Notes: generated by a model from the sequence alone, not told the origin. A stretch of 64,000 bases of DNA from an uncultured Bacteroidales bacterium (GCA_937892095.1 CALAVC010000244.1:34776-98775); one strand, 5' to 3'. Positions 42,250 to 51,513 are shown, counted from the stretch's first letter. Translations and numbers: made by a program.

Positions 42250-43382
42250 AGCTCGTTGACAATATTGGTTATTTTCTTGCTGAAAGTTAGCATGTCGAAA
42301 TTGTCGACCACGACAGAGTGTGCCGACGTGCTAATGCTGTGCATCTGGTCGGTCGAAGCGTACATTTGTTGTAGTTTGGCGGCAAGTTCACGTGCAGAGC
42401 CCGTCTTGAAAAGCATAAGGTCTTTATGTTCGGGCAAAAAGGTGCTGACAAGTTCTTTCATTCCCGTGTCGTTGGAAGCAATGGTGGGCAGGCCAATGCT
42501 CCAAGCCTCTGTCATCGATAGAGAAAATGTTTCGCCACTTATGCTGGCCACAACCACCATGTCGATGTCGTTTATAGTCAGGTACTCTCGTACATTGGGC
42601 ACCATGCCTGCAAAAATTAGTTTGTCGTTAGTCTGCCCGACGCGCTGAGCGTAGTCGTCGTCGACAATGCTGCCAACCACGTGGCACTCTAATTTTTGTG
42701 GCAAAATGTTTAGGGCTTCGGCAAGGACAATCTGTCCTTTGCTATGGGCAATGTCGCCCACAATGGCAATTTTGTAGCTTATGGGCTTTCGTAAGACGGT
42801 TGTCAGATTGCTACCAACGTGGTTGTAGACAACGACAGACTTAGACAGGTTCTGTTTGCTTAGTTGTGACAAGGCATAGTTTGATACGCCAATTATTTTC
42901 TTTACGTTTTGTGAAGACAGCGATTTGTTTATCAGCCAAAGAGCTTTGCGGTCGTCATACTTTACGTGTACGTGAGCCACAATGTCGGTTGGGAATAACT
43001 TGGCGACTGCCATCACTATTGGCAACACACTAAGGTGTTGTACGTAGATGATGTCATATTTCTTATGTCGAAGTAGTGTGATGAGCGAAGTGGCTATGCA
43101 GACGAAATTGTAGAGAAAGCGAAAGTAGTCTATTATCTTTTTTTTGCCACGGCTGAGCTCTTTGTGTTTGAAGGTTGTTTGTGGGTAGTCTTGCAGCATT
43201 TGGCTGAGCGGACTATTGCCCTCTGGCAAGAAAACAGTTAGGTCGTTTTCTTTGCTCAGGACTTGGCATATATCGCGCGATATAATCTGTCCGCCACCTA
43301 TTGTGGAGCGAGCTTCGACTAAGAGAATGTTTTTCAAGTGTTTATATTTTGTGTAAGAGTCGGTCGATGAGGTATACAGCAA
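42246..43382 (-). CDS. Family 4 glycosyltransferase
   Basis: A 378-residue GT-B enzyme. The N-terminal lobe has the glycine-rich STIGGGQIISRDI, and the C-terminal lobe has VGDIAHSKGQIVLAEAL and the E-x7-E pair in GETFSLSMTEAWSIGLPTIAS. The only ATG giving the full domain is at 43382, which makes a 41-base overlap with the preceding GT2 gene. A TTG at 43337, five bases after the GT2 stop and just before KNILLVEA, would be an alternative start. It adds a sugar during synthesis of the surface polysaccharide; specificity is unknown. Confidence 0.88.
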   Translation of the reverse strand: MLYTSSTDSYTKYKHLKNILLVEARSTIGGGQIISRDICQVLSKENDLTVFLPEGNSPLSQMLQDYPQTTFKHKELSRGKKKIIDYFRFLYNFVCIATSLITLLRHKKYDIIYVQHLSVLPIVMAVAKLFPTDIVAHVHVKYDDRKALWLINKSLSSQNVKKIIGVSNYALSQLSKQNLSKSVVVYNHVGSNLTTVLRKPISYKIAIVGDIAHSKGQIVLAEALNILPQKLECHVVGSIVDDDYAQRVGQTNDKLIFAGMVPNVREYLTINDIDMVVVASISGETFSLSMTEAWSIGLPTIASNDTGMKELVSTFLPEHKDLMLFKTGSARELAAKLQQMYASTDQMHSISTSAHSVVVDNFDMLTFSKKITNIVNEL

Positions 43383-44298
43383 AGGCCAAGGGCGTAGGAA
43401 GGTGAAAAATCATCTGGTTTCTGCGTATGGCAATGGTCTCTTTTTTGATAGTAAATTTACGCACTTGCGCAAAAATGCGGACTGCCTCACGCAGAGATGA
43501 AGCTGTATGGCCTGCGTCTACGAGCAATGACGCGGCGTGTCCTCTTTCGTAGGCAATGAGCTTATCGTACTTGTACTGGTGCATACGTTCTGCTATTGCA
43601 GAGAACAATCGGAGGTACGTAGCTTTGCTTTTGCATTGGTGTGTGAGCGAAGAGCCTACTACGCGATAGCGGTAGAGAGCGTGAGGAACTACTTGCAGGC
43701 TGCTGACGGACTTTGTGTAGTCCGATGTGAATAGTTCGTCTTCGTATACCCGAAGGTCTTCAGGAAACCTTGTATTATTATCTTCAATTATGTTGCGTCG
43801 GAATATTTTATTCCACGTATATCCAAAATGTGGAAAGTTTTGACTATTGGTTTTAAGGTGTAGCAGAGCGCGTTCTGTCTCTTCGCGGTTGTTTGTGTGA
43901 GCTTCTGTGGGTATGTAGTCGTTTTTATGCCCGTCGGCATAGAATAGAGTTGCGCCCCAAAAGGCTATGTCTACGCCTTGCACCGCCTGCACTGCCTCGG
44001 CAATGCAAGTGGAGCAGAGTGTGTCGTCGGCATCGACGAAGATTATGTATGTGCCTGTGGCATGACTTAGCCCCTTGTTGCGGGCTGTGCTTGGTCCTGC
44101 GTTGGTTTGAGTGAGAATTTTTATCCTATTGTCCTTGTTTGCCCACTGTTCGCACCTCGCAAGGCTACTATCGGTCGAGCCGTCGTCAATGAGAATAATC
44201 TCTGTGTCTGTATACGTTTGGCACACAATGCTTTCTATGCACTCGTCAATGTATTTTTCGACATTGTATATGGGGACTATTACAGATACTTTCTCCAT
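43342..44298 (-). CDS. Family 2 glycosyltransferase
   Basis: A 318-residue GT-A enzyme with the usual opening VSVIVPIYNVEKYIDECIES, LIDDGSTDSS and the metal-binding FVDADD. YEDELFTSDY is the second acidic block. A hydrophobic C-terminal segment (FHLPTPLAFAVYLIDRLL) suggests membrane contact. It follows the EpsG-like polymerase by 24 bases and overlaps the GT4 gene by up to 41. Confidence 0.9.
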   Translation of the reverse strand: MEKVSVIVPIYNVEKYIDECIESIVCQTYTDTEIILIDDGSTDSSLARCEQWANKDNRIKILTQTNAGPSTARNKGLSHATGTYIIFVDADDTLCSTCIAEAVQAVQGVDIAFWGATLFYADGHKNDYIPTEAHTNNREETERALLHLKTNSQNFPHFGYTWNKIFRRNIIEDNNTRFPEDLRVYEDELFTSDYTKSVSSLQVVPHALYRYRVVGSSLTHQCKSKATYLRLFSAIAERMHQYKYDKLIAYERGHAASLLVDAGHTASSLREAVRIFAQVRKFTIKKETIAIRRNQMIFHLPTPLAFAVYLIDRLLHKI

Positions 44299-44322
44299 TG
44301 TTGGGCTGAAAATAAGGGGAGG

Positions 44323-45453
44323 CTATGATATGCCTAAAATTTCGGAAGTATAGCGTAAATAGTCGTTTGAATCAAATAATCTGTCTTTGGCAAACTCATA
44401 TAAAAAGGGTATCGTCGCAACAAAAATAAATAAGACATTCGTTCGTGGTGATACAACTTTGTTGTTGCTTAATATTATGTTTATATAAAAATAGCACAAT
44501 GGCCAGAAGTAAAAGCACAATCTTGTTACAGTATTTGTATACAATCCTCCAAACACGCATAAGAGAGCAGTGAAGGCTATATGAAAACTTACGACCAATG
44601 TTTTATTATCGATTAGTTTGTATTTGTACGACAAAAACATCCCTCCCATATAAACTATGATGAATAGTAAAGCTAATTTAGATACGCCAGGTTCTCGCCA
44701 TCCTTCTTTTCCGTTACTGTTGCTATAAGTTGTAAATTTTTCAAATGCTGGTATTTGTTCTGAAATTATATCGAGGACAATTTTCAATAAGGCAAGAGCT
44801 ACTATTGCTAAAATAATATATGCTACTGTAAGAGTTCGCTGTTTTGTGGGGGACGAGTAAGATACAATATTGGCGTACACGATGACAGCTATCGGGATAA
44901 TTGATGTTTTGTGAAAACTAAATGAAAGAATGGTAAGCAACCAGAATTTCCAACCTCCATATTTTTTCTTGTAGACAGAGAATGCAAGGAATACAGATGA
45001 TATGGCCAGTGATTGTCGTATGAGATTTAAAGAGGGTGCGTAAAGAATTAGAATGTAAAACGAAAATAAAACCCAGCATGGTGCATATTGTCGCAAATTA
45101 TGGCAAGCGAGGTAGGCAAGTAGCAATATTACGAACGACAATGCAAACATTGCAAAATGATGACTATCTGAAGATAGCGTGGCCAAATATATTATGCTTG
45201 TATATCCCCAGTCGTTTTCTGCATGTTGCAAGCAGCTCCACCAACTGTTAGCCGACATGGCTTCAGAAATGTCGGCGTGGCAATAGTAAAGGTAGTCGTA
45301 GCCTACGGAGTAGTCGCGTAGTCCAGCCACGGTTGCAAGTGCCACAACAATAAGCAGTCCAGCAAAAAGACTCAGATTGCGACTTCGTGCGTATAATGTA
45401 TCAGCAAAGAAGGCAAGAATCGACGTTATGCCCAATATTATCAGATATACCAT
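44323..45453 (-). CDS. EpsG-family polysaccharide polymerase
   Basis: A 376-residue membrane protein with about ten hydrophobic segments, of the EpsG/Wzy-like family that polymerises repeat units of exopolysaccharide or O-antigen. Diagnostic segments are AGLRDYSVGYDYLYY in the first loop, LNLIRQSLAISSVFLAFSVYKKKY and SFSFHKTSIIPI. It is the first gene of the minus-strand run. Its DNA is AT-richer than the rest: bases 44461-44520 have 17 G+C of 60, against 27 of 60 at 35041-35100. That fits a horizontally exchanged surface-glycan module. No flippase is visible in the window. Confidence 0.85.
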   Translation of the reverse strand: MVYLIILGITSILAFFADTLYARSRNLSLFAGLLIVVALATVAGLRDYSVGYDYLYYCHADISEAMSANSWWSCLQHAENDWGYTSIIYLATLSSDSHHFAMFALSFVILLLAYLACHNLRQYAPCWVLFSFYILILYAPSLNLIRQSLAISSVFLAFSVYKKKYGGWKFWLLTILSFSFHKTSIIPIAVIVYANIVSYSSPTKQRTLTVAYIILAIVALALLKIVLDIISEQIPAFEKFTTYSNSNGKEGWREPGVSKLALLFIIVYMGGMFLSYKYKLIDNKTLVVSFHIAFTALLCVFGGLYTNTVTRLCFYFWPLCYFYINIILSNNKVVSPRTNVLFIFVATIPFLYEFAKDRLFDSNDYLRYTSEILGIS

Positions 45454-45496
45454 CTAAAAAATGTCTTTCTACGCTATTTTGCCAATGCTTTTTTCG

Positions 45497-45504
45497 CAAA
45501 GTTA
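45497..45504 (-). promoter_or_regulatory. Candidate -7 box for the exopolysaccharide run
   Basis: On the minus strand TAACTTTG fits TAnnTTTG, 43 bases upstream of the EpsG-like gene. A TTG (45527-45529) lies 22 bases further upstream, close to the expected -33 position. Confidence 0.5.
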
Positions 45505-45523
45505 ACATTCTTATTGCTCTCGA

Positions 45524-45566
45524 CGACAAAAAAACTGCACAACGATAAGAAACTATCGTCGTGCAG
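45524..45566 (-). terminator. Rho-independent terminator of the CE12-CE8 unit
   Basis: A 13-bp stem with one mismatch (45535-45547 with 45554-45566), read on the minus strand, is followed by TTTTTTTG. It lies 24 bases past the pectin methylesterase stop. Confidence 0.85.
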
Positions 45567-45590
45567 TCTCGTTTAGAAAGCCAAAACTAA

Positions 45591-48500
45591 CTACTTAACT
45601 ATCATTTTTCTGTTGCAAACTTGTCCGTTGCTTAGTATCTCTACTGCTATGTTTATGCCACGAACAGGTGTACTCCGTTTCTTGCCACTGACGGAATAAT
45701 ATTCTGTCGAGACTACCTCCGAGTAAGTCTCTGTGGTGGTTATGGTGGTTGTTTCGCTCTCGTTAGTCTTCTGACCAGCTATGGTGCGTGCGCTCAAACT
45801 GCCATATTCGCCAACGCTACGGACAGTATACACGTCGTCGCCTGCCGACTTGTTGCCCTTGGCAAAGGTGGTTGCGGTTGTGATGTCGACCACCTCTCCA
45901 TTGCGCTCTACGATGTAGCAAACTGCGTATGGCACAGCTTCCCACGATAGTTGGTTTTCTTCGTCGCTAACAGTTGGTGCAGCGCATGCCTCCGTCATGA
46001 CGTCGGGAGTCCAGTTGTCGGAGCCTGCAAGGACATTTTGCAGTGTATATTCTGCAGCCTCTTCGGCAGTGAGGTAGTTCTTGGCAGTGCCATAGATCTT
46101 GGTGCCGTCGGTCTCTGTTCTGTAGTACGTATCTTCGCGCCCACTTAGGTCGACAGGGTTGCCGTTGGCGTCTACTGTGTTGTAGTCGGCCCACAGTGTT
46201 GGCAGACCACCCATGGTGTTATACCAGCCCTTGGCAGGCAAGTTGACAAACGTCTGCGTGTTGATAAACACAGTCTTTGGGAAGTTGTGCCATGGTCTGC
46301 CAAGCCAAATGTCTGTTACTTCCATGCCTGGGTAGGGACGAATGATGTTGTTCATAAACACGTAGCCCCATTCGACATCTTTGTCGTGGCTTGGTGCAAC
46401 AATATATCCACCCGAAGGACGATTGATAAGAATCGTGTCGGAATCAAGATATACGTTGCCACTATTGTAGATAAAGTCTACAGCACCCTCAATAAGGCAG
46501 TTTTTGGCATAGTGCCGATAGTTGCTCGTCGAGGTCGTAATCCACGTGTCCTGATAGCTAAGCAGGGCAACGTTGTTCAGTATGGCGCGGTCGGCTGTCG
46601 TGTTGAGTGCAAGGGCTTGCGGACCAGCTTGTTTTTCGTGTCCATAGCTATTTTCGAGCGTAATATTTTCAAAATATGTGTCTGTTGCATTGACCACAAC
46701 TGTGGCACCTACTGACACATGGAGTGCATTTTCGCCACCGCAAAGCTTGTCGTCGAGAATAATGGTCTTGTCGCGGTCCTGACCTATTATTGAAAGGAAT
46801 GGTTTTGTGGTCGGAATGTTGATGTGCTCATTATATTTGCCATTCTTTACGAAGATGAGCCACGGACGTACTCGACCAGCGGGTGCTGCATCGATGGCAG
46901 CCTGAACAGAGGTGTAGTTGCCAGTGCCGTCTTGTGCCACGATGGCGTCGAACAGACGCATCTCTGGTTCGGTGCGCTTCATTGTGCGGAAAGTAATGCT
47001 CGTGCCAGCAAATGCATTGCCATTACGATCTACAATGGCACCCTTAGGTACGTTGAGTGTATACTCTGTGTCGTAGGTCAATCCGGCATAGCGATATACT
47101 ACAGTCTTGCCACTAAATGTGGTCTGCAACTTCGAGCCATTGGTCATTGTGGCTTCGCCTTCGCCAGCCTTCACTTTCTCGTCAAATGTAAGTATTACAG
47201 AGCCCGTCGCACTTGCGCCCTCGCTCTTGTCGGTCGGTAGGGTGGTGAGGAGCACAGGTGCTGTGTCGTCGGCCGAAGCAACGCTCTCGCCCAATACAAA
47301 TATTTCGCCTATTGCCAAGCCATCGTAGTCGCCCGATGCTCCAAGCCCTATCGATGCTCCTTCGCTCGGCACGTAGCGTATGCGTATGCGTGCCTGATTG
47401 TTAGCCACTTCGGGCAGTTCGATTTCTTTGTTTAGCCATTTGCCCGAGGCTTCCGAAAGGTCATATTCGCCCACCTTGGTATATGTCGTTCCGTCCGTCG
47501 ACATCTCAACGTCAAATTTCTCGTAGGTGTTGTAGCTATAGCCCAACGATGCCGACACGACAACGTTCGACCAGCCAACCGTCGAGAAGGCAATCTCGAA
47601 ATAGTTGCCATCCGAGAAAAGTTTCCATACGCGAGCTGCATATTTGCCATTTTCTTGCCCGTTGCTTATGCCACGCGTCAGCCACGAAGTGCTTGTTCCT
47701 TCAGCATTATGCAAGCTCAGCATGCCAGCATTTTCGGTGTCGGACTTGTAGTCGGCTGCACGATCCGAAGAGGGCTTGTCGTAGTATAGGTCCCAACCCA
47801 CAATGTAGTCGTCTGCCGAAAATTCGGCTTCCAACGTCATGTCGGAGTTTACCTTGACGTCGCGAACAGCCTGAGTCGTTCCGTCTTCCCAATTAGTAAA
47901 CGTCAGTATGCGATTAGAAATTGCAGAGAGGCGAACCTCCGTTCCCTCTTCGTAGTGGTGTATGCCGTCCACAACGTTGCCTTCGGGGCTGAAGCTTACC
48001 AAGTTGTCGTTAGCTCCTTCGCTCAGCGACACGTTCAGCCCATAGACATTCTTTTTGTTGTATATTGCAGTCAGCTTAGTGTCGGTCGTTAGCGAGAATG
48101 TGTATGGGTTGGCTGTGCTCACTTCAGCACCTGTCTCGTCGGTCCATGCCACGAAGTGATAGCCAAAGTTTTCTGTAGCCGTAAGGCTAACTTCTGTACC
48201 TTCGTCAAACTCTGCACCAGCCGGATTGCTGATGATGTTGCCTGCTCCTGCCATGCCCATTGTGGTTTGCAGAGCGTAGACGGGCAACGCTTCGGGTGTG
48301 CCGTCAACGTCGGCTGTTATCACGATGTCCGATAGCCCCACTTGCTTGGCGTTGTTGAGGTTGTAGATGTAGAATGTTATCTCTATGCGGTCGGCACCTT
48401 CGGGAAGTTGCGAGATGTCGTAGCTCTCGGCAGAATATTCGGGAGTCGAGTCGTCGCGGTCGTTGGGGCGATAAGGGTTGAAGCCTTCGGCAAGCGTCAG

Positions 48501-49526
48501 TTCTTTATCTGCACGACGTGCCACGATGTCGAATGCTCCTCCATTGGTGCCAAACTTAGCTGCGTTAAACGTCAGCATCTTCAGCTTATAGTTCAATCCG
48601 CGTTTGGGCACCACGTAGAACGTTACGTACGAAGCCTCGTCGCGTGCATTGCCAATCGTCTCAACGGGTTGAATCATGTTGAACTTTTCTGTTCCACCCA
48701 TGCTCGTCGTGCTGAGTATGCTAAGGTTGCTACCCGTCGAAAATCCAGCAGCTGATACGATGCCCGCTGTGCTAAGGGCTGGTGTCGTATTGTCAGCCAC
48801 TCCGTCGTCAAATGCCCAGCTAATGGTCGCGTCCGAAGCGTTTATGGCTGTAGCTGCCTCAATCTTGCTGCCACTTATCGTCAGGTAGTCCAAATTCCAA
48901 TTGCTTGCGAACGTGTTGCCCGCAATTAGTCGAACCTTCACTTCGTCTTTGTCTTTGGCCGACAGACTGACGCTATTTTCTTTGTAGAGCCACCAATTGC
49001 CTTGTGTGGTCTGGCTGCCTCCGTCAACCCATGTCTTGCCTCCGTCAACCGAGAACACTGTCTCTATTTCGGCCTCCGCATTTGCTCCGTAAGCAATGGC
49101 GTAAGTGCAACCAATGTTCTCAAAGCCCTTGGTCGAAAACGTAGCTTCGTAATATACGTTGTGTTGAGCTCCGTCTGTGTAGTCGGTTATGGCGTTAGCT
49201 GTCGAGTTCTCTATGCGGAAAACATGATTGTTATATCCCGTGCAAATTTGCCAATACCGACCCTCGCTCATGGCGGTCAGCAAGTAGTCTTTGGTGTCGC
49301 CCGCTGCCTCGTTGGCCACCACTGTCGGTGCTCCATCTTTAAACCACGTCGCTGCCACATCGGCAAAGTCGTCTGCTGTTGGCCTATACGTTAGCCCATC
49401 TTGGGCGTATGCCGTCTCGAACGTCCACGAGGCTATCGTCTGCACGTCGTCAGCCACGGCACTGGGGCTTTGTGCCATGCTCACCAAAGCCATACACATC
49501 GCCACTAATTGTTTCTGTCTGTTCAT
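45591..49526 (-). CDS. Giant multidomain pectin methylesterase (CE8) with T9SS-like tail
   Basis: Removes methyl esters from homogalacturonan so that lyases can act. The 1311-residue secreted protein has a signal peptide (to about 25), two beta-sandwich regions resembling carbohydrate-binding modules (about 30-410), two InlB-type bacterial repeats (about 415-590), a further sandwich module (about 595-765), and an SbsA-like Ig domain (about 770-855). The CE8 beta-helix starts near 857. Its catalytic set is complete: GPQALALN, YQDTW (about 990), VDFIYN (about 1015) and LGRPW (about 1075). The last 40 residues (EYYSVSG, RGINIAVEI, RKMIVK) look like a type A T9SS signal. It follows the acetylesterase gene by 25 bases. 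Confidence 0.9.
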   Translation of the reverse strand: MNRQKQLVAMCMALVSMAQSPSAVADDVQTIASWTFETAYAQDGLTYRPTADDFADVAATWFKDGAPTVVANEAAGDTKDYLLTAMSEGRYWQICTGYNNHVFRIENSTANAITDYTDGAQHNVYYEATFSTKGFENIGCTYAIAYGANAEAEIETVFSVDGGKTWVDGGSQTTQGNWWLYKENSVSLSAKDKDEVKVRLIAGNTFASNWNLDYLTISGSKIEAATAINASDATISWAFDDGVADNTTPALSTAGIVSAAGFSTGSNLSILSTTSMGGTEKFNMIQPVETIGNARDEASYVTFYVVPKRGLNYKLKMLTFNAAKFGTNGGAFDIVARRADKELTLAEGFNPYRPNDRDDSTPEYSAESYDISQLPEGADRIEITFYIYNLNNAKQVGLSDIVITADVDGTPEALPVYALQTTMGMAGAGNIISNPAGAEFDEGTEVSLTATENFGYHFVAWTDETGAEVSTANPYTFSLTTDTKLTAIYNKKNVYGLNVSLSEGANDNLVSFSPEGNVVDGIHHYEEGTEVRLSAISNRILTFTNWEDGTTQAVRDVKVNSDMTLEAEFSADDYIVGWDLYYDKPSSDRAADYKSDTENAGMLSLHNAEGTSTSWLTRGISNGQENGKYAARVWKLFSDGNYFEIAFSTVGWSNVVVSASLGYSYNTYEKFDVEMSTDGTTYTKVGEYDLSEASGKWLNKEIELPEVANNQARIRIRYVPSEGASIGLGASGDYDGLAIGEIFVLGESVASADDTAPVLLTTLPTDKSEGASATGSVILTFDEKVKAGEGEATMTNGSKLQTTFSGKTVVYRYAGLTYDTEYTLNVPKGAIVDRNGNAFAGTSITFRTMKRTEPEMRLFDAIVAQDGTGNYTSVQAAIDAAPAGRVRPWLIFVKNGKYNEHINIPTTKPFLSIIGQDRDKTIILDDKLCGGENALHVSVGATVVVNATDTYFENITLENSYGHEKQAGPQALALNTTADRAILNNVALLSYQDTWITTSTSNYRHYAKNCLIEGAVDFIYNSGNVYLDSDTILINRPSGGYIVAPSHDKDVEWGYVFMNNIIRPYPGMEVTDIWLGRPWHNFPKTVFINTQTFVNLPAKGWYNTMGGLPTLWADYNTVDANGNPVDLSGREDTYYRTETDGTKIYGTAKNYLTAEEAAEYTLQNVLAGSDNWTPDVMTEACAAPTVSDEENQLSWEAVPYAVCYIVERNGEVVDITTATTFAKGNKSAGDDVYTVRSVGEYGSLSARTIAGQKTNESETTTITTTETYSEVVSTEYYSVSGKKRSTPVRGINIAVEILSNGQVCNRKMIVK

Positions 49527-49551
49527 ATATCTTAGTTAAGAACTTGAAAAG

Positions 49552-51513
49552 TTATTTCTTCATCACCATTTTCCGACCGACAACATGTCCCATTGTGTCT
49601 CGTTGCACTTCAACGACGAGCCCACGAACAGCGTTGCTCTTCCGTCCCACGAGGTCGTATGTCGTTGTCTGTATGTCTTGTGTGCCGACGTGACTTTTGA
49701 CGGCTGTTGTCTCCTCCTCTTTGCTTGTCGACCCTCCGCCATTATTGTCATCTTCTGCGCCACTTACTGCCACGCCCTCAAAGGTTATGTCCGAAAGGCA
49801 TATCGTCTTGCCTGTTGCCGATCCGTTGTACCATGGGTAGATGCGCAAGCTGACCACCTTGTCACCACTGACAGAAATCACTGGCGTCTCATCAATGTGA
49901 TAAATTGTGTTTGCCACAAGTTTCGCTGGTGCAAAAATCGTTGTGCGAGTCTCCCAGTTGTCGGTCGAATAATACACGTGGCACATCATACCATTGCCAC
50001 CTGCGCCAGCCACGTTCATCGCTATTCGGCTAATTTTTAGAGTCGTGCCATCCACAGCGCCAATGCCAAATTCAATATATCTGTCGGGGTTGTCGTCAAT
50101 CTCTTCGGCTGGCCACGTCTCGCCCTCAACCAAATTGCGTTGCATGGTGTATGTGTTTGGGTGAGTGTCATCGTTTCCGCCTTCAACGCCGTCCCACAAT
50201 GTAGCGCCACCTTTCGGGCTATTGTAGTTCTGCACGTTCATGCCCACAAGTTTCTCGCCTATTGCCTGTGCCGGACCTGTCAGCACATACTCGTCGTTCT
50301 TAGCCAATCGCCATGTGAGGCTAACAGCCTCGCCGTCGCCCAGCTCAACCACTTCGGCACTCACTGGCACGCTTATGGTCTTCGTGCCTTGCGTTATGCT
50401 AACTTTGCCGTCTATACCACCTTCCGACGGAAGTACAACGCTAACGAAAAGTTTGCTAATGGTTGTGCCTGCATCGTAGCTCAGTTCTATGTTGTCTTTC
50501 CATGTCGTCCCGTCGGTCGAAATCTGCACACCCTCACTCGCTTCTATGCTTATAGTGCCTTCTGTTGGCACCATGTCGAAGCCACTAAGCAAAAGCTCCT
50601 TCGTCATCTGCTGACCTGCATACGCTTTGCCCATGGCAGCCACCGACGGCGTAACGTTAACGTCGCTCGTCAGCTTGATGTAGTCGCTAAGCAGACCCTT
50701 CTCCTTCATCAGTTTAGCCCATAGGCGTGCCACCAGTGCACCACCCGTAGCATTGAAGTGTGTGCTGCCTTGCCCATCGAAAAGCAATGTCTGACACTTC
50801 GATGCTCCGTAGCTTTCATATAGCTCTTTTGTCGCCGTAGTCATGTCCAAAAATGCCACGTTCATCTCCTCGGCCAACACTTGCATCTGATATGCGTAGT
50901 CCATCGAGTGGTCGCTCTCTGGCACACTCTGATTGGTCTTTATGCCACTCTCGGTCAAGACTGAATAGCTGTCGCCAAGGTCATGCCGACCATTGCGCTT
51001 TATGCTATTTCCACTAAAATAGCTCCTGCACACAGGCGAAGCGAGCACTGGCACTGCTCCAGCAGCCTGCACCTCTTCCACAATCTGACGCAAATATTGC
51101 TTGAATGTCGTTGTCGGGACAGAGCCACGTTGGTCGACTTTCGCAGCTGCTGTTGTGTCGCCTTGTGCCACGTAGTAATTATATAGTTCGCGACCATCCA
51201 TACCACTATTCTTCTCATCGTTATGCCCAAATTGAATAATGACGTAGTCGCCCTCAGCTACGTTTTTCTTTGCCGTAGGCCACAACTCGGTCAGCCCACC
51301 ATAAGCGTCGCGTCCGCCACGCGCATAGTTCGTGGCAGTTGCTCCGTCAAGAAATTGTTGCACATACATGCCCCAGCCTCGCGTAACTGTTGCGCTCTCG
51401 TCATAATTGGCCATCGTCGAGTCGCCAAGTGTATGAACTTTTATGGCAGAATGCATCGGCACGACCGATACGCTTGTTGCCAACACACTGAGTATTTTTG
51501 CTTTGCTTATCAT
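49552..51513 (-). CDS. Secreted rhamnogalacturonan acetylesterase-like SGNH hydrolase (CE12) with T9SS-like tail
   Basis: Predicted to remove acetyl groups from rhamnogalacturonan. The 653-residue product has a signal peptide ending about 22, then an SGNH domain (about 25-275): HTLGDSTM with nucleophile Ser32, the oxyanion Gly in YARGGRDA, and FGHNDE (Asn98). The final block reads DGQGSTHFN with His252; the aspartate normally three residues before this His is a glycine (249), with Asp246 as the nearest acid. Beta-sandwich regions follow (about 290-610). The end (TYDLVGRK, RGLVVEV, RKMVMKK) resembles the tails of the other pectin enzymes. First gene of a two-gene unit with CE8. Confidence 0.88.
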   Translation of the reverse strand: MISKAKILSVLATSVSVVPMHSAIKVHTLGDSTMANYDESATVTRGWGMYVQQFLDGATATNYARGGRDAYGGLTELWPTAKKNVAEGDYVIIQFGHNDEKNSGMDGRELYNYYVAQGDTTAAAKVDQRGSVPTTTFKQYLRQIVEEVQAAGAVPVLASPVCRSYFSGNSIKRNGRHDLGDSYSVLTESGIKTNQSVPESDHSMDYAYQMQVLAEEMNVAFLDMTTATKELYESYGASKCQTLLFDGQGSTHFNATGGALVARLWAKLMKEKGLLSDYIKLTSDVNVTPSVAAMGKAYAGQQMTKELLLSGFDMVPTEGTISIEASEGVQISTDGTTWKDNIELSYDAGTTISKLFVSVVLPSEGGIDGKVSITQGTKTISVPVSAEVVELGDGEAVSLTWRLAKNDEYVLTGPAQAIGEKLVGMNVQNYNSPKGGATLWDGVEGGNDDTHPNTYTMQRNLVEGETWPAEEIDDNPDRYIEFGIGAVDGTTLKISRIAMNVAGAGGNGMMCHVYYSTDNWETRTTIFAPAKLVANTIYHIDETPVISVSGDKVVSLRIYPWYNGSATGKTICLSDITFEGVAVSGAEDDNNGGGSTSKEEETTAVKSHVGTQDIQTTTYDLVGRKSNAVRGLVVEVQRDTMGHVVGRKMVMKK

